Shown piece by piece: positions 40,470 to 50,065 of a stretch of DNA of 64,000 nucleotides (positions are counted from its first letter, which is position 1; each line of letters starts with the position of its first letter). The notes below the pieces were generated by a model. The model was not told the origin of the DNA, made no database searches, and saw nothing but the letters and a program-made list of their open reading frames with translations. Made by a program: the position numbers and the translations under genes. Source of the stretch: Ruminiclostridium cellobioparum subsp. termitidis CT1112. GTDB lineage: Bacteria; Bacillota; Clostridia; Acetivibrionales; DSM-1351. The stretch covers positions 62,001-126,000 of the forward strand of contig NZ_AORV01000046.1 of assembly GCF_000350485.1 (NCBI RefSeq). The letters run 5' to 3'.

Positions 40470-41639
40470 TCATATCAAGTAATTCAGAATTTTCGAAATC
40501 TTTCCATCTTTGATGAAGGCCCTCGGTATTCTCTTTCCGATAATACAAACAAGTTCATAATTTATCAGACCTATTGAGCTGGCCACATCCTCTGCGGTAA
40601 TTACATTGTCTCCCTGGGCACCGATAAGTACAACCTCATCTCCCACCTCGACCTTTCGGGTCAAATCCGTCACATCCACCATGCACTGGTCCATGCAGAT
40701 CCTGCCCACAACCGGGGCATATTGACCGTGTATGAGCACCTTGCCCTTGTTGCTCAGCAACCGTATATAGCCGTCGGCGTAACCAATGGGAATGGTGGCA
40801 ATACGAGATGTCCTGCCGGTTGTGAATATTCTTCCATAACTTATGGACGTATCCTTTTCGACCTCTTTCTCAAGAATTACATTAGCTTTTAAAGTCATTG
40901 CAGGCTTTAGGAGAATTTTTTCCCTGTCTACCTCTTCAGACGGGTACAATCCATATTGTATGATACCCGGGCGAACCATATCTAGATGCATTTCAGGATA
41001 TTCAATAATTCCTGCGCTGTTAGCGCAATGCTTGACTGGGATATGTATTCCGATTCTCTGAAGCTCATAGCATATACTCATAAAACGTTCAAACTGTGTT
41101 AAAGTAAATTCTCTGTTTTTTTCGTCGGCTGTTGCAAAGTGAGTAAATAATCCCTCAATTATTATGTTTGGCAGACGGCTGATCTCTACAACATTTTTGA
41201 CCGCACTGTATCCGGGTAAAAACCCGATCCTCGTCATCCCCGTATCAATTTTTATATGGATCTTCACCTTGCGTCCCTGCTTAACCGCTTCTTCAGAAAG
41301 TGCCTGTGCCAATTCATGGCTGAAAACCGATTGAGTAACATCATTTTCAATGATCTCATTTACCCTGATGGGATCGGTATAGCCCAGAACAAGTATGGGC
41401 ACGTTTATTCCCTGCTTCCGCAGCTGGATGGCCTCATCCAGCATTGATACCGCAAGTCTTGTCACTCCGTTCTCCAGGAGGGTCCTTGCCACCTCCATTA
41501 CTCCGTGTCCGTATCCGTCAGCCTTGACCACCCCCATGATCTCGGCATTTTTGTTTGTAATTTTTCTGATCTCACGAATATTATGAGCAATGTTGTCAAG
41601 ATTTATCTCGGCCCATGCCCTGTTCAGTTTATATTCCAT
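40470..41639 (-). CDS. alr: Alanine racemase
   Basis: PLP enzyme making D-alanine for peptidoglycan, 389 residues. The PLP Lys lies in MGVVKADGYGHG near the N-terminus, and the catalytic Tyr of the C-terminal domain lies in SISYGRIF. AWAEINLDNIAHNI, HIKIDTGMTRIGF and GRICMDQCMVDVT are typical landmarks. The second ATG (41639) has GGAGG at six bases; an ATG two codons earlier abuts it. It lies upstream of the NdoAI/NdoA pair and downstream of nnr, the usual clostridial neighbourhood. Confidence 0.97.
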   Translation of the reverse strand: MEYKLNRAWAEINLDNIAHNIREIRKITNKNAEIMGVVKADGYGHGVMEVARTLLENGVTRLAVSMLDEAIQLRKQGINVPILVLGYTDPIRVNEIIENDVTQSVFSHELAQALSEEAVKQGRKVKIHIKIDTGMTRIGFLPGYSAVKNVVEISRLPNIIIEGLFTHFATADEKNREFTLTQFERFMSICYELQRIGIHIPVKHCANSAGIIEYPEMHLDMVRPGIIQYGLYPSEEVDREKILLKPAMTLKANVILEKEVEKDTSISYGRIFTTGRTSRIATIPIGYADGYIRLLSNKGKVLIHGQYAPVVGRICMDQCMVDVTDLTRKVEVGDEVVLIGAQGDNVITAEDVASSIGLINYELVCIIGKRIPRAFIKDGKISKILNYLI

Positions 41640-41930
41640 TTTCATCCTCCGTGTACATTAGCTTTCCGGATCAAAGTCGGATACGGAATTTATCAATGTA
41701 ATATCCATCGCTTTCTATGTATGCTCAAAGTTAAAGCTGTTCTGTTTATAACTTCCTTTTCTAGTATAACCAAATTCTGTTTACTGAAAACATATCATGA
41801 CAATAAAATATTATCACTATATTTATAGCTGTTCAAACATCTATACTATAATAATATGTTCATTTTTATTTAATGTCACTCATTAGCTCCAACTATACGG
41901 GAATAATCTGCGGAAATTTGCTGTTTGCTT

Positions 41931-43481
41931 TTAAATAATTTTTTTCATGGCTGCCGGGATACATTCCACTATGTCCATAGCTGTCATACCGTGCTGTCCC
42001 TTTTGCCGGGCCGCTATATCTCCTGCCAGCCCATGGATGAACACTCCGGCCACGGCGGCCTCAAAGGCTCCTGCCCCCTGTCCTATCAGTGATGCAATAA
42101 TGCCGGTAAGCGAGTCTCCGCTGCCTGCCGTGGCCATGCCGGCATTGCCTGTGGGGTTGATGTACACCGTTCCCTTGCTGTCGGCTATCAGCGTCTTTGC
42201 ACCCTTCAGAACAATAGTTATTCCCCACAATTGGGAATATTTGCGGGCCACTTCAAGCCTGTTCTCCTGTATATAGTCCGTATCAAGCCCTGTCATCCTG
42301 GCCATCTCTCCAGGATGGGGAGTAATGACCACCTCTTTTTTAAACTTTGCCAAAATACCTGTATCCCGTGACAGGGCATTTAAGGCATCGGCATCCAGAA
42401 CCACTGGTACCTCCAGGCTGTCGGCCACAGCTGCTATAATGTGGTATATGCTCTCATTTGCCGAAAGACCCGGCCCGATGGCGGCAACGTCACATTTTTT
42501 TATCAGGTTCAGTATGCCCTCGGTACTTTTCTGGCCTAGTATCCCGTTATATTCTGTCAGACCCACTCCTACCGCTTCGGGCACAACGCTCTGGTATATA
42601 GGCAGCATGCTTTTGGGCGCTCCGATGTATACCAGGCCGGAGCCTGTTCTCAGACTGGCCCTGGAGGCAAGACAACCCGAACCGGCCATGCCGTGTGAAC
42701 CTGTGACAACTGCAACCTTACCGCAGCTTCCCTTGTTGAATTCCGCACTTCTCACAGGAATTATATCCTTTACGGTTTGAAGGTCGGTCAGGTGGGTGTT
42801 TACAACAATATTCGCAATTGCCTCCTCCGGCATGCCGATGCTTTCCACGGCAAGTTTTCCGGTGTACGAAGCTCCCGGATAAACCAGCTGTCCAATCTTG
42901 GGCAGCTCAAAAGTAACGGTTTCATCAGCTTTTATACAGCTGCCCGAGACCTTTCCCGCAACTGACTCTATGCCCGAAGCAATATCTATGGAAATGGTAT
43001 ATTTTGAATTTTCATTAATGGCATTTATTACGTCGGCAAGGTAGCCCTTGGCCCATCCTCTGAACCCTGTCCCGAATATTCCGTCTATGACAGCCTGGGA
43101 CCTGCGTATTTCATCTATAAATCCGGCAATATCCCCGGTTCCGTCAAAAAGCCTTATTTGGGCACCAAGCCTTTCAATAATATCAAAATTCAGCCTGGCA
43201 TCCCCCATAAGAAAGGCTTTATCAAACAAACAGTATACTTTGGCATTATAGCCTTTGACAAGCAGGTGCCTGGCAACCGCGAACGCATCTCCGGCGTTAT
43301 TGCCCTTTCCTGCCACCAGAAGGACATCTTTGGGCAAATTGAAGTTTTGCCCGAAATAGGCTTCTATATGTTTGACAACCTGTAATGCGGCATTTTCCAT
43401 AAGAACCATCCCGGGTATACCCAGCTTCTCAATGGAATATTTGTCGATTTCGCCCATCTGGGCGCCTGTAACAGCTTTCAC
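41931..43481 (-). CDS. nnr: Bifunctional NAD(P)HX epimerase / ADP-dependent dehydratase
   Basis: Repairs hydrated NAD(P)H. The N-terminal YjeF_N epimerase domain (about 1-210) has the segments MKAVTGAQMGEIDKYS, LVAGKGNNAGDAFAVAR and GIFGTGFRG. The C-terminal carbohydrate-kinase-like dehydratase (about 230-510) has SHGMAGSGCLASRAS, VVLDADALNAL, VITPHPGEMARMTG and the Asp-containing TAGSGDSLTGIIASL. Length 516 is normal. The start is GTG after AAAGGAG. It precedes alr with 291 bp between, in which I see nothing else. Confidence 0.96.
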   Translation of the reverse strand: MKAVTGAQMGEIDKYSIEKLGIPGMVLMENAALQVVKHIEAYFGQNFNLPKDVLLVAGKGNNAGDAFAVARHLLVKGYNAKVYCLFDKAFLMGDARLNFDIIERLGAQIRLFDGTGDIAGFIDEIRRSQAVIDGIFGTGFRGWAKGYLADVINAINENSKYTISIDIASGIESVAGKVSGSCIKADETVTFELPKIGQLVYPGASYTGKLAVESIGMPEEAIANIVVNTHLTDLQTVKDIIPVRSAEFNKGSCGKVAVVTGSHGMAGSGCLASRASLRTGSGLVYIGAPKSMLPIYQSVVPEAVGVGLTEYNGILGQKSTEGILNLIKKCDVAAIGPGLSANESIYHIIAAVADSLEVPVVLDADALNALSRDTGILAKFKKEVVITPHPGEMARMTGLDTDYIQENRLEVARKYSQLWGITIVLKGAKTLIADSKGTVYINPTGNAGMATAGSGDSLTGIIASLIGQGAGAFEAAVAGVFIHGLAGDIAARQKGQHGMTAMDIVECIPAAMKKII

Positions 43482-43536
43482 AATAACTCTCCTTTCATAA
43501 TCAGCAGCGTCTTGTAGTCAGGAGACAAATTTAGTC

Positions 43537-44169
43537 TTACTCTTTGCTGCTGAAATATACTTCGTCCAGCTTTTGGAGCTGATCTCCCCCCAGCAGGTCG
43601 TGAAAATATGAATATGTGTCGGTATCATCCTGAGCCCTTAATTCCCTTTCGTCCACCAGCTTAATAAGCTTTTCCTTTGTTTCTGCTATTTCCCGGTCAA
43701 GCTCGGCCACCCTCTGCTGATTTTCCCTAATAGAAAAATATACTATTTTGACGGTTTGCTCAAGCAGCTCCAGATTTGCCTGCCTGAGTTCCCTGGGAAT
43801 GCCGGACAGTCTTTCCTCAATCTCTGCCAGCCGGTTATTTATGCCTACGATCTGCTTTTCAGATTCCTGCATTTCAGTCTGAGCATCCTGATTATTATTT
43901 TCAAAAACTTCGGTGGTAAGCTTTATTATTTTGTCCATGTACTCTTTCTTTTTAGCAGCTATCTCTTTGGACTCGGTTATGACTCTTGACTGTTCCTTCA
44001 GCAGTTCCTTGATCTTATCTTCGCATTCGGTTATTTTCTCGGTCTTTACAATATTTTTAAACAGACCGTTCCATCTCTCATCCAGAGTCAGCAGAGATAT
44101 GTCATTTTTAATAAGGACCTTTATATCCAGCCTGGGTTCGTTTTTTTTCCTGTTAAATAACTTCCACAT
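43537..44169 (-). CDS. Predicted coiled-coil protein, unknown function
   Basis: The 210-residue protein is almost wholly alpha-helical. A basic N-terminus (MWKLFNRKKNEP) is followed by heptad-rich segments at about 45-190 (KIKELLKEQSRVITESKE, AKKKEYMDKIIKLTTEVFE, RVAELDREIAETKEKL). It has no signal peptide or membrane helix. The N-terminal MWKLF with basic residues could give membrane association. ATG at 44169 follows GGAGG well; an in-frame ATG 12 codons upstream has no ribosome site. It lies 55 bp before nnr and may be co-transcribed. No family name is offered. Confidence 0.75.
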   Translation of the reverse strand: MWKLFNRKKNEPRLDIKVLIKNDISLLTLDERWNGLFKNIVKTEKITECEDKIKELLKEQSRVITESKEIAAKKKEYMDKIIKLTTEVFENNNQDAQTEMQESEKQIVGINNRLAEIEERLSGIPRELRQANLELLEQTVKIVYFSIRENQQRVAELDREIAETKEKLIKLVDERELRAQDDTDTYSYFHDLLGGDQLQKLDEVYFSSKE

Positions 44170-44486
44170 GTGTCCTCCATAATTCGAGTATTGCAAAAAA
44201 TACATCCCGGTGGCCTATTATAACATCCAAAACGTATCCGGGGAAATTTGACCGCCGGTACTGACCACTCGTACACGTAACACTTCAATAAAATTCGTCT
44301 TTATAATTCTATATCGGTAATTTTTGAAATAAAAATAATCATAATGTTGGAAACGGGTATTTTTCTTTTCAGCCTGCGGCTTGTAAAGCAGAATACGCAA
44401 GGGTATAATTAATTATCAGACTTTTACTGTCTGGGCAAGGTATAAAGGTATAAAAGAACAGGCTGGCTGCAAAAGAAAGGTTGTTT
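44170..44486. other. Divergent intergenic region with the polysaccharide operon promoter
   Basis: This 317-bp stretch separates the coiled-coil gene (minus) from the polysaccharide operon (plus). It holds the promoter at 44381-44409 and a short leader hairpin (CAGAC/GTCTG near 44417-44433). I see no gene, RNA gene or repeat in the rest. Confidence 0.6.
44381..44409 (+). promoter_or_regulatory. Sigma-A promoter of the surface-polysaccharide operon
   Basis: TTGTAA, a 17-base spacer and consensus TATAAT, about 78 bp before the first start codon. The good -10 and spacing make it the best candidate for the unit beginning with the pyruvyl transferase. Confidence 0.7.
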
Positions 44487-45662
44487 ATGAAAAAATTATT
44501 GCTCTATGCCCATGCGGGCAGCAGGAATCACGGCTGTGAAGCCATAGTGAGATCTACTTTGAAAATATTGAACCTGAATAATATAGACGTATCCCTGGCA
44601 ACCTTCAGAGTGCAGGAAGACATTGATTTCCTCTCTCCCGATTTCAAACTGAATTTCATCACCTATAAGCGTTATGAGGGAATCCACCCCATAAGGCTTG
44701 TGGATGCAGGATTAAGAAAATTAAAACTCAAAGGGGATTTTCTTTTCTCCCATTCCCAAAAGGATATCTCCGAAAATCTGGACAGGGATACACTATGCCT
44801 TTCCATCGGAGGAGACAATTACTGCTATGGGATACCAAGATGGATATATTACACCAATACCATGGCTGCCGGGAAGGGCAGCAAGACAGTTTTTTGGGGC
44901 TGCTCCGTCGACCCTGAAGCCATCAATGCCGAGATGCTGGACGACCTCAAAAAGTACAGCCTTATTATTGCCAGAGAAAGTATCACTCATCAGGCATTTA
45001 TTGATAAGGGCCTGTCCAATACCATCCTTCTGCCCGATCCCGCCTTTGCGCTGGATGTAAAACCGGTGGAGCTGCCTGAAGGCTTTGCAGAGGGGAATAC
45101 CATCGGAATAAATGTCAGTCCCCTTATTATGAAAAGCGAAACTAGCGGAGGGATTGTTTTCAAAAGCTATACAAAGCTTATACAGCACATTCTGGATACC
45201 ACCGACAGCCATATAGCCCTTATTCCTCACGTTCTCTGGGAGCATGACAACGATATGCTCCCCCTGTCAAAGCTGTATGAAATGTTCAGGAACACCGGCA
45301 GGGTAGTCCTTGTTGGTGACACTTATAATTGTATGGAACTGAAATTTTTGATTTCCAGCTGCAAACTGTTCATAGGCGCCCGTACGCACGCCACCATAGC
45401 TGCCTATTCGACAGGTGTTCCGACTCTCGTAATAGGGTATTCCGTCAAAGCCAGAGGAATTGCAAAGGATATTTTCGGAAGTGAGGGAAAGTACATTCTT
45501 CCCGTACAGAAGCTCCAGCAGGAGGATCAGCTAATAAAGGCCTATGAGGCTCTGAAAGAGGATGCCGGTCATATCCGGGAACATCTGGCCGGATTCATGC
45601 CGGGATATATTGAAAGGGCGTATTCCGCCGGGACTCCGGTAAGAAAACTCTTGAATCTGTAA
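44487..45662 (+). CDS. Polysaccharide pyruvyl transferase family protein
   Basis: Adds a pyruvate ketal to surface glycan residues (PS_pyruv_trans, CsaB-like fold), a modification used to anchor SLH-domain proteins. The 391 residues contain LYAHAGSRNHGCEAIV at the N-terminus, LSIGGDNYCYG, VFWGCSVDPE, IIARESITHQAF and FIGARTHATIAAYSTGVPTLVIGYSVKARGI-type landmarks of the family. ATG at 44487 is preferred over TTG two codons upstream because GAAAGG lies six bases before it. It is first gene of the operon; the neighbouring flippase and FrhB-like genes are frequent partners. Confidence 0.92.
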   Translation: MKKLLLYAHAGSRNHGCEAIVRSTLKILNLNNIDVSLATFRVQEDIDFLSPDFKLNFITYKRYEGIHPIRLVDAGLRKLKLKGDFLFSHSQKDISENLDRDTLCLSIGGDNYCYGIPRWIYYTNTMAAGKGSKTVFWGCSVDPEAINAEMLDDLKKYSLIIARESITHQAFIDKGLSNTILLPDPAFALDVKPVELPEGFAEGNTIGINVSPLIMKSETSGGIVFKSYTKLIQHILDTTDSHIALIPHVLWEHDNDMLPLSKLYEMFRNTGRVVLVGDTYNCMELKFLISSCKLFIGARTHATIAAYSTGVPTLVIGYSVKARGIAKDIFGSEGKYILPVQKLQQEDQLIKAYEALKEDAGHIREHLAGFMPGYIERAYSAGTPVRKLLNL

Positions 45663-45694
45663 AAACATTAACAGGAAAACAAAAGGTAAAACTG

Positions 45695-47224
45695 ATGAAG
45701 ATAAATGAATTGAAGTGGGGCGCCGCCCTGTCTTATACAAATATACTGCTGTCTAACGTAATAAATCTTGTTTTCACCCCCTTCCTGCTCACTACGCTGG
45801 GCAAATCCGAATACGGCCTGTACACCCTGATCGGGGCCTTCGTAGGCTATATGGCTGTTCTGGATTTCGGTCTCGGGAATACCATTACCCGGTATGTTGC
45901 AAAGTACAGGGCACAAAACGACAAGCAGGGCGAACAGGGCTTTCTGTCCCTGGCCTTCCTGATCTACGCAGTCTTAACGGTAGTTGCAGTGGGGATAGGC
46001 CTGGGAATGCTGCCCATACTGCCCTCTGTTTTCGGCAGATCACTTACCGCGGCCGAGCTGGATACCGCCAGCAAAATGTTTGAGGTGCTGATTGTCAACA
46101 TTGGACTGACATTGTTTCTGAACGCCTTTACCGCCATAATGTCAGGCTATGAAAAGTTTGTATTCCCAAGAACTGTCACCATAGTGAGGGTCATCGCCCG
46201 GCCGCTTGCCATAATCATCCTGCTGCTCATGGGCTACAAGGCCTTTGCAATCGTTGTGGTGGACACCATATTAAACGTATTGCTGCTGCTGGTCAACATG
46301 TGGTTTGTATTTGGCAAAATGAAAATAAAGGTCAGTTTCCAGCATCACAACTGGCCCTTTGTCAAGGAAATCCTTATGTTTTCGGTATTTGTCTTTATAA
46401 ATATGATTGTGGATCAGGTCTACTGGAGATTGGGGCAGCTTGTGGTGGGCATATTCTACGGAGCGGTGCCTGTGGCCATTTTCGGCCTGGGTATGCAGTT
46501 CCCCGGCTATTATATGAATTTCTCCACTGCAATTTCAGGAGTATTCCTGCCAAGGGCCACTCAAATGTGTGTGGACAATGCACCCACTGAGGAACTGGAC
46601 AACCTTTTCATAAAAACCGGCCGGATTCAATTTATAGTTATGGGCTTCATACTGTCAGGCTTCATACTGCTGGGCAAGCCCTTTGTGATACTCTGGGCCG
46701 GTGCAGACTGCATTCAGGTATACTATATTGCACTCATTGCCATGGTCCCTCTCACCATACCGCTTATTCAAAATGTGGGTATATCTATCCTTCAGGCCAA
46801 GAATCTTCACGCATTCAGATCAATCATGTATCTGATAATTTCTCTTGTGAACCTTGGGATAAGCATACTGCTCACAAAAGAGATCGGTATGATCGGTGCT
46901 GTGGTCGGAACCTCCATATCGCTTATAATAGGTAATATAATCATTATTAATATTTACTATAAAAGAAAAGTGGGTTTGAACATACCCAGATTTTTCAAGG
47001 AAGTATTCAGCAGGCTTCTGCCTGCCATGCTCTTAAGTGTTATTGCCGGTATTGCTGTTTTACACATTCCCATTGGCGGCTGGCTGGGGTTGGCGGTGAA
47101 GGGTGTGCTTTTCACTCTTGTCTACGGCGCTGCGGTGTGGACGATAGGTATGAACCCATACGAAAAAAGTTTATTTCTCGGTCCGGTTATGGGAATAATT
47201 AAACATGTTAAGGTAAAAAATTAA
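45695..47224 (+). CDS. Polysaccharide flippase (Wzx / MOP superfamily)
   Basis: Integral membrane protein of 509 residues with about 12-14 helices, exporting lipid-linked oligosaccharide repeat units. The N-terminal NVINLVFTPFLLTTLGKSE-like region and VGYMAVLDFGLGNTITRYVAKY are typical of the Wzx/RfbX group. AAAGG precedes ATG. It lies 32 bp after the pyruvyl transferase and 20 bp before the FrhB-like gene. Confidence 0.9.
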   Translation: MKINELKWGAALSYTNILLSNVINLVFTPFLLTTLGKSEYGLYTLIGAFVGYMAVLDFGLGNTITRYVAKYRAQNDKQGEQGFLSLAFLIYAVLTVVAVGIGLGMLPILPSVFGRSLTAAELDTASKMFEVLIVNIGLTLFLNAFTAIMSGYEKFVFPRTVTIVRVIARPLAIIILLLMGYKAFAIVVVDTILNVLLLLVNMWFVFGKMKIKVSFQHHNWPFVKEILMFSVFVFINMIVDQVYWRLGQLVVGIFYGAVPVAIFGLGMQFPGYYMNFSTAISGVFLPRATQMCVDNAPTEELDNLFIKTGRIQFIVMGFILSGFILLGKPFVILWAGADCIQVYYIALIAMVPLTIPLIQNVGISILQAKNLHAFRSIMYLIISLVNLGISILLTKEIGMIGAVVGTSISLIIGNIIIINIYYKRKVGLNIPRFFKEVFSRLLPAMLLSVIAGIAVLHIPIGGWLGLAVKGVLFTLVYGAAVWTIGMNPYEKSLFLGPVMGIIKHVKVKN

Positions 47225-47244
47225 AAACCGGAATGGAGGCTCTA

Positions 47245-48423
47245 ATGGATTCGGTATTTGATAATAAAAATAATTGCTACGGCTGCTCCTCCTGTGTTCA
47301 GATCTGCCCTTCCGGTGCCATCTCATTCCGGGAGGATAATGAGGGTTTCTCATACCCTGAGATAGACGGGGCAAAATGTACCGACTGCGGCCTGTGCAGA
47401 AGGGCCTGTCCCATTTACAGGGACCTTAAAGCGCCTGATCAATCCTACCCAAAGATATATGCCGTTTGGAACAAAGACGAGGAAGCCCGAAGTTCAAGTA
47501 CTTCGGGAGGAGTTTTCCCTGCACTGTCCAAACAAATACTCAATCAGGGCGGAGTAGTTTTCGGAGCGGCCTTCGATGAAAGTATCAAAGCAGTTCACAC
47601 CGGTGTGGAGTCACAGGAGCATATCTGGAAACTGCAGGGCTCCAAGTATACCCAGAGCCTGATCGGAGACTGCTACAGGGAAGTCAGGACTTTATTGAAG
47701 GACGGCAGAAAAGTGCTGTTTTCAGGTACTCCCTGCCAGGTGAGCGGGCTTTACTCATTTTTGGGCAAAAGCCATACCGGGCTCTGCACCTGCGACTGTG
47801 TTTGTCATGGAGTCCCTTCTCCCGGTGTATTTGAGCGCTATAAAGCCCATCTGGAAAAAATTAATGAAGCTGAAATAGAAAATTTTAATTTCCGTAACAA
47901 ATCCAAAGGCTGGAAGAATTATAATATAAGTGTTCTCTTTAAAAACGGAAGGCATATGCTGGCCGATTTCAAAACAGACCCCTATATGAGGGGCTTTATA
48001 ACAAATATGTACCTTCGGCCTTCCTGCCACGGCTGTAAGTATGCTTCGGTCCAAAGACAGTCGGACATTACCCTGGCCGACTTCTGGGGTGTTGAAAAAT
48101 ACAAGCCCCAACTGGATGACGACAGGGGAACCTCCCTGGTTCTGGCTAACTCCCCCGGGGGTGCCGAACTGCTTGAAGCATGCCGGGAGGAGCTGATGAT
48201 CCATGAGGCCGACCTGTCTGCAGCAATAGGGGAGAACCCCAGTCTTACCGGACCATCCGGCCCCAACAAACTTAGAGCTGAGTTTTTCAGCCAATTGGAT
48301 ACATTGGATTTTGCCGCTCTTCAGGACAGGTTTTTAAAACCTCCTTCGCAGGCCCAACTCTTATGGAATAAGTGTCTGCGCATTCCTAAAAAGCTTGTAA
48401 GGATTGTTTTAAAAAAAGCTTAA
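47245..48423 (+). CDS. FrhB-like iron-sulfur/flavin oxidoreductase of polysaccharide clusters
   Basis: The 392-residue protein starts with two [4Fe-4S] motifs, CYGCSSCVQICP and CTDCGLCRRACP, followed by the coenzyme F420 hydrogenase/dehydrogenase beta-subunit-like domains (SSTSGGVFPALSKQIL, VLFSGTPCQVSGLYSFL, LADFWGVEKY). Such proteins are common beside pyruvyl transferases in exopolysaccharide loci of organisms lacking F420; their reaction is not established, but reduction of a sugar or ketal precursor with flavin is plausible. ATG at 47245 follows GGAGG; an upstream ATG four codons earlier is weaker. Confidence 0.9.
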   Translation: MDSVFDNKNNCYGCSSCVQICPSGAISFREDNEGFSYPEIDGAKCTDCGLCRRACPIYRDLKAPDQSYPKIYAVWNKDEEARSSSTSGGVFPALSKQILNQGGVVFGAAFDESIKAVHTGVESQEHIWKLQGSKYTQSLIGDCYREVRTLLKDGRKVLFSGTPCQVSGLYSFLGKSHTGLCTCDCVCHGVPSPGVFERYKAHLEKINEAEIENFNFRNKSKGWKNYNISVLFKNGRHMLADFKTDPYMRGFITNMYLRPSCHGCKYASVQRQSDITLADFWGVEKYKPQLDDDRGTSLVLANSPGGAELLEACREELMIHEADLSAAIGENPSLTGPSGPNKLRAEFFSQLDTLDFAALQDRFLKPPSQAQLLWNKCLRIPKKLVRIVLKKA

Positions 48424-48449
48424 TTTTTTTGTTAAGACCTGCCCTGAAA

Positions 48450-48478
48450 TTGACATCTCAAAATTGAGATGCTAAACT
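48450..48478 (+). promoter_or_regulatory. Promoter with palindromic operator in its spacer
   Basis: TTGACA, a 17-base spacer and TAAACT precede the GT2 gene by about 30 bp. The palindrome CATCTCAAAATTGAGATG (48454-48471) covers the -35 edge and nearly all of the spacer, an arrangement expected of a repressor operator. It could alternatively be a weak hairpin after the FrhB-like gene. Confidence 0.6.
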
Positions 48479-48507
48479 AACCATAAAAATATACGGGAGT
48501 AGGTATA

Positions 48508-49458
48508 ATGGACAGTTCACCATTGATTTCGGTTATTATACCGATGTATAATACCAGGGACTTTATTGAACAGACGGTTAAAAGCGTATTGACGCAAACT
48601 TACAGCCGGCTTGAAGTGATTATAGTGGACGACGGCAGCAGGGATGACGGTGCAAAGCTTGTACAGGCCCTGCAAAGTGACGACTCCAGGATCAAATACA
48701 TTTATCAGGAAAATCAGGGGGTATCGGCCGCAAGAAATAATGCGGTGGCAAATTCCTCCGGTGAGTACCTGGCCTTTCTGGACAGCGACGATCTGTGGAA
48801 GCCCGACAAGCTGGAAAAGCAGATGAACAGGATAAAAGCAACAGGTATGGCTGCCTGCTACTGCGGTTATCAGATGTTCTGCGGCGATGAAATGGGTAAA
48901 GCCTTCCCGGAGCGGTATTTTGAAGGCAGCATATTGGCTGAGGTGATCCAGGAAAAGGTATCTGTCTGGACAAGCACCGTTGTTATTAAAAAATCTGTTG
49001 TAACAGATAATAAAATAGAATTCAGGCCCGGATTGAATTGGAGCGAAGACATGGAGTTCTTCTGCAAGCTCATGTACCTGAGCAGTTTCTGCTGTGTCAG
49101 GGAAACTCTTGCCCTCTACAGGCAGAGACCCAATTCCCTGTCCTATTTACCCGACAGGGCACCTGAAATCGGCCTGTGGAAGGACATTATCAACTGGATA
49201 AGCTCGGTGCCCATACAAAATAAATATGACAGGCAAAGGATCCTGAAAGTTATAGAAAAATATAAATTACCCTCGATAGCAATTTTCTGTACATATCAGA
49301 AGCTGATTTCGGGGGAAGCCCCCGATGAGGATTTTCTGTCAAAGGTCCCTCCCCGGCTGGTCTGTGATTACAGACCCAGCTTATCGACCACGGGCTTCAA
49401 GCTGTTTGTAAAGAAACTGCTGATATTGTATAAATACCGTTATAAAAATAAGGTTTAA
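48508..49458 (+). CDS. Family 2 glycosyltransferase
   Basis: Inverting GT-A glycosyltransferase of 316 residues. The nucleotide-sugar-binding start ISVIIPMYNTRDFIEQTVKSV-like segment, VIIVDDGSRDDG and the DxD-equivalent LAFLDSDDLW are intact, and the C-terminal half holds NWSEDMEFFCKLMYL, typical for the acceptor region and catalytic base. It is soluble or peripheral with a basic C-terminus. It has its own predicted promoter but lies in line with the polysaccharide operon. Confidence 0.92.
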   Translation: MDSSPLISVIIPMYNTRDFIEQTVKSVLTQTYSRLEVIIVDDGSRDDGAKLVQALQSDDSRIKYIYQENQGVSAARNNAVANSSGEYLAFLDSDDLWKPDKLEKQMNRIKATGMAACYCGYQMFCGDEMGKAFPERYFEGSILAEVIQEKVSVWTSTVVIKKSVVTDNKIEFRPGLNWSEDMEFFCKLMYLSSFCCVRETLALYRQRPNSLSYLPDRAPEIGLWKDIINWISSVPIQNKYDRQRILKVIEKYKLPSIAIFCTYQKLISGEAPDEDFLSKVPPRLVCDYRPSLSTTGFKLFVKKLLILYKYRYKNKV

Positions 49459-49558
49459 TATTCTTTTGAAGGAATTCGGAAGAATTTTAAATAGGAATGA
49501 CTAAACTTTTGAAATATTAGTTATTCTAAAAAATATAAAACTAAGGAGAGTAGTAAAA

Positions 49559-50053
49559 ATGAAGATTGTTAATGAAAAGGGAAAATTATTCGGACTGATA
49601 AACATTGTTGATTTAAGTGTTATTGTTTTGATTCTTCTGATCGGTGCCGTAGTGCTTTTAAAGACCATGGGCTCTGATGTGGGACCCATTACAAGTGAAG
49701 AAAGCCAGCAGACCATAACTGTCACTTTCAGGGCCGCAGTCCGCAATGATGAGCAGCTGAAGGCCGTAAAGGAAAAGGATCAGCTTATCTCCCTGCTTAA
49801 GCCGGTGGACGCCTACATCACATCAATAGAATTCAAGCCTCTTGAGGTACCCATAAATACTGCCGACGGAAAAGCAGTATATTCGATTGATCCCAAAAGA
49901 AAAGAGCTGGTTGCCAAGTTTACAATGAAAACCGCCAGAGGCAACGGAATAATCAGACTTGATTCACAGGAAATTTCAGTGGGCAAGGCTTTTACCTTGA
50001 AAACCCGTACCTTTGAATCCCTGGGAACTGTAGAAGCTATTGAGTTCAATTAA
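49559..50053 (+). CDS. DUF4330-like membrane-anchored protein
   Basis: A single N-terminal membrane helix at about 15-38 follows the start MKIVNEKGKLFGLINIVDLS, a pattern typical of DUF4330 proteins. An outside beta-rich domain of about 120 residues (QTITVTFRAAVRNDEQL, LISLLKPVDAYI, VGKAFTLKTRTFES) follows. Its function is unknown; such genes often lie next to polysaccharide polymerases. GGAGAG precedes the ATG, and the O-antigen ligase gene begins 12 bp after the stop. Confidence 0.75.
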   Translation: MKIVNEKGKLFGLINIVDLSVIVLILLIGAVVLLKTMGSDVGPITSEESQQTITVTFRAAVRNDEQLKAVKEKDQLISLLKPVDAYITSIEFKPLEVPINTADGKAVYSIDPKRKELVAKFTMKTARGNGIIRLDSQEISVGKAFTLKTRTFESLGTVEAIEFN

Positions 50054-50065
50054 GGAGGTCATATT

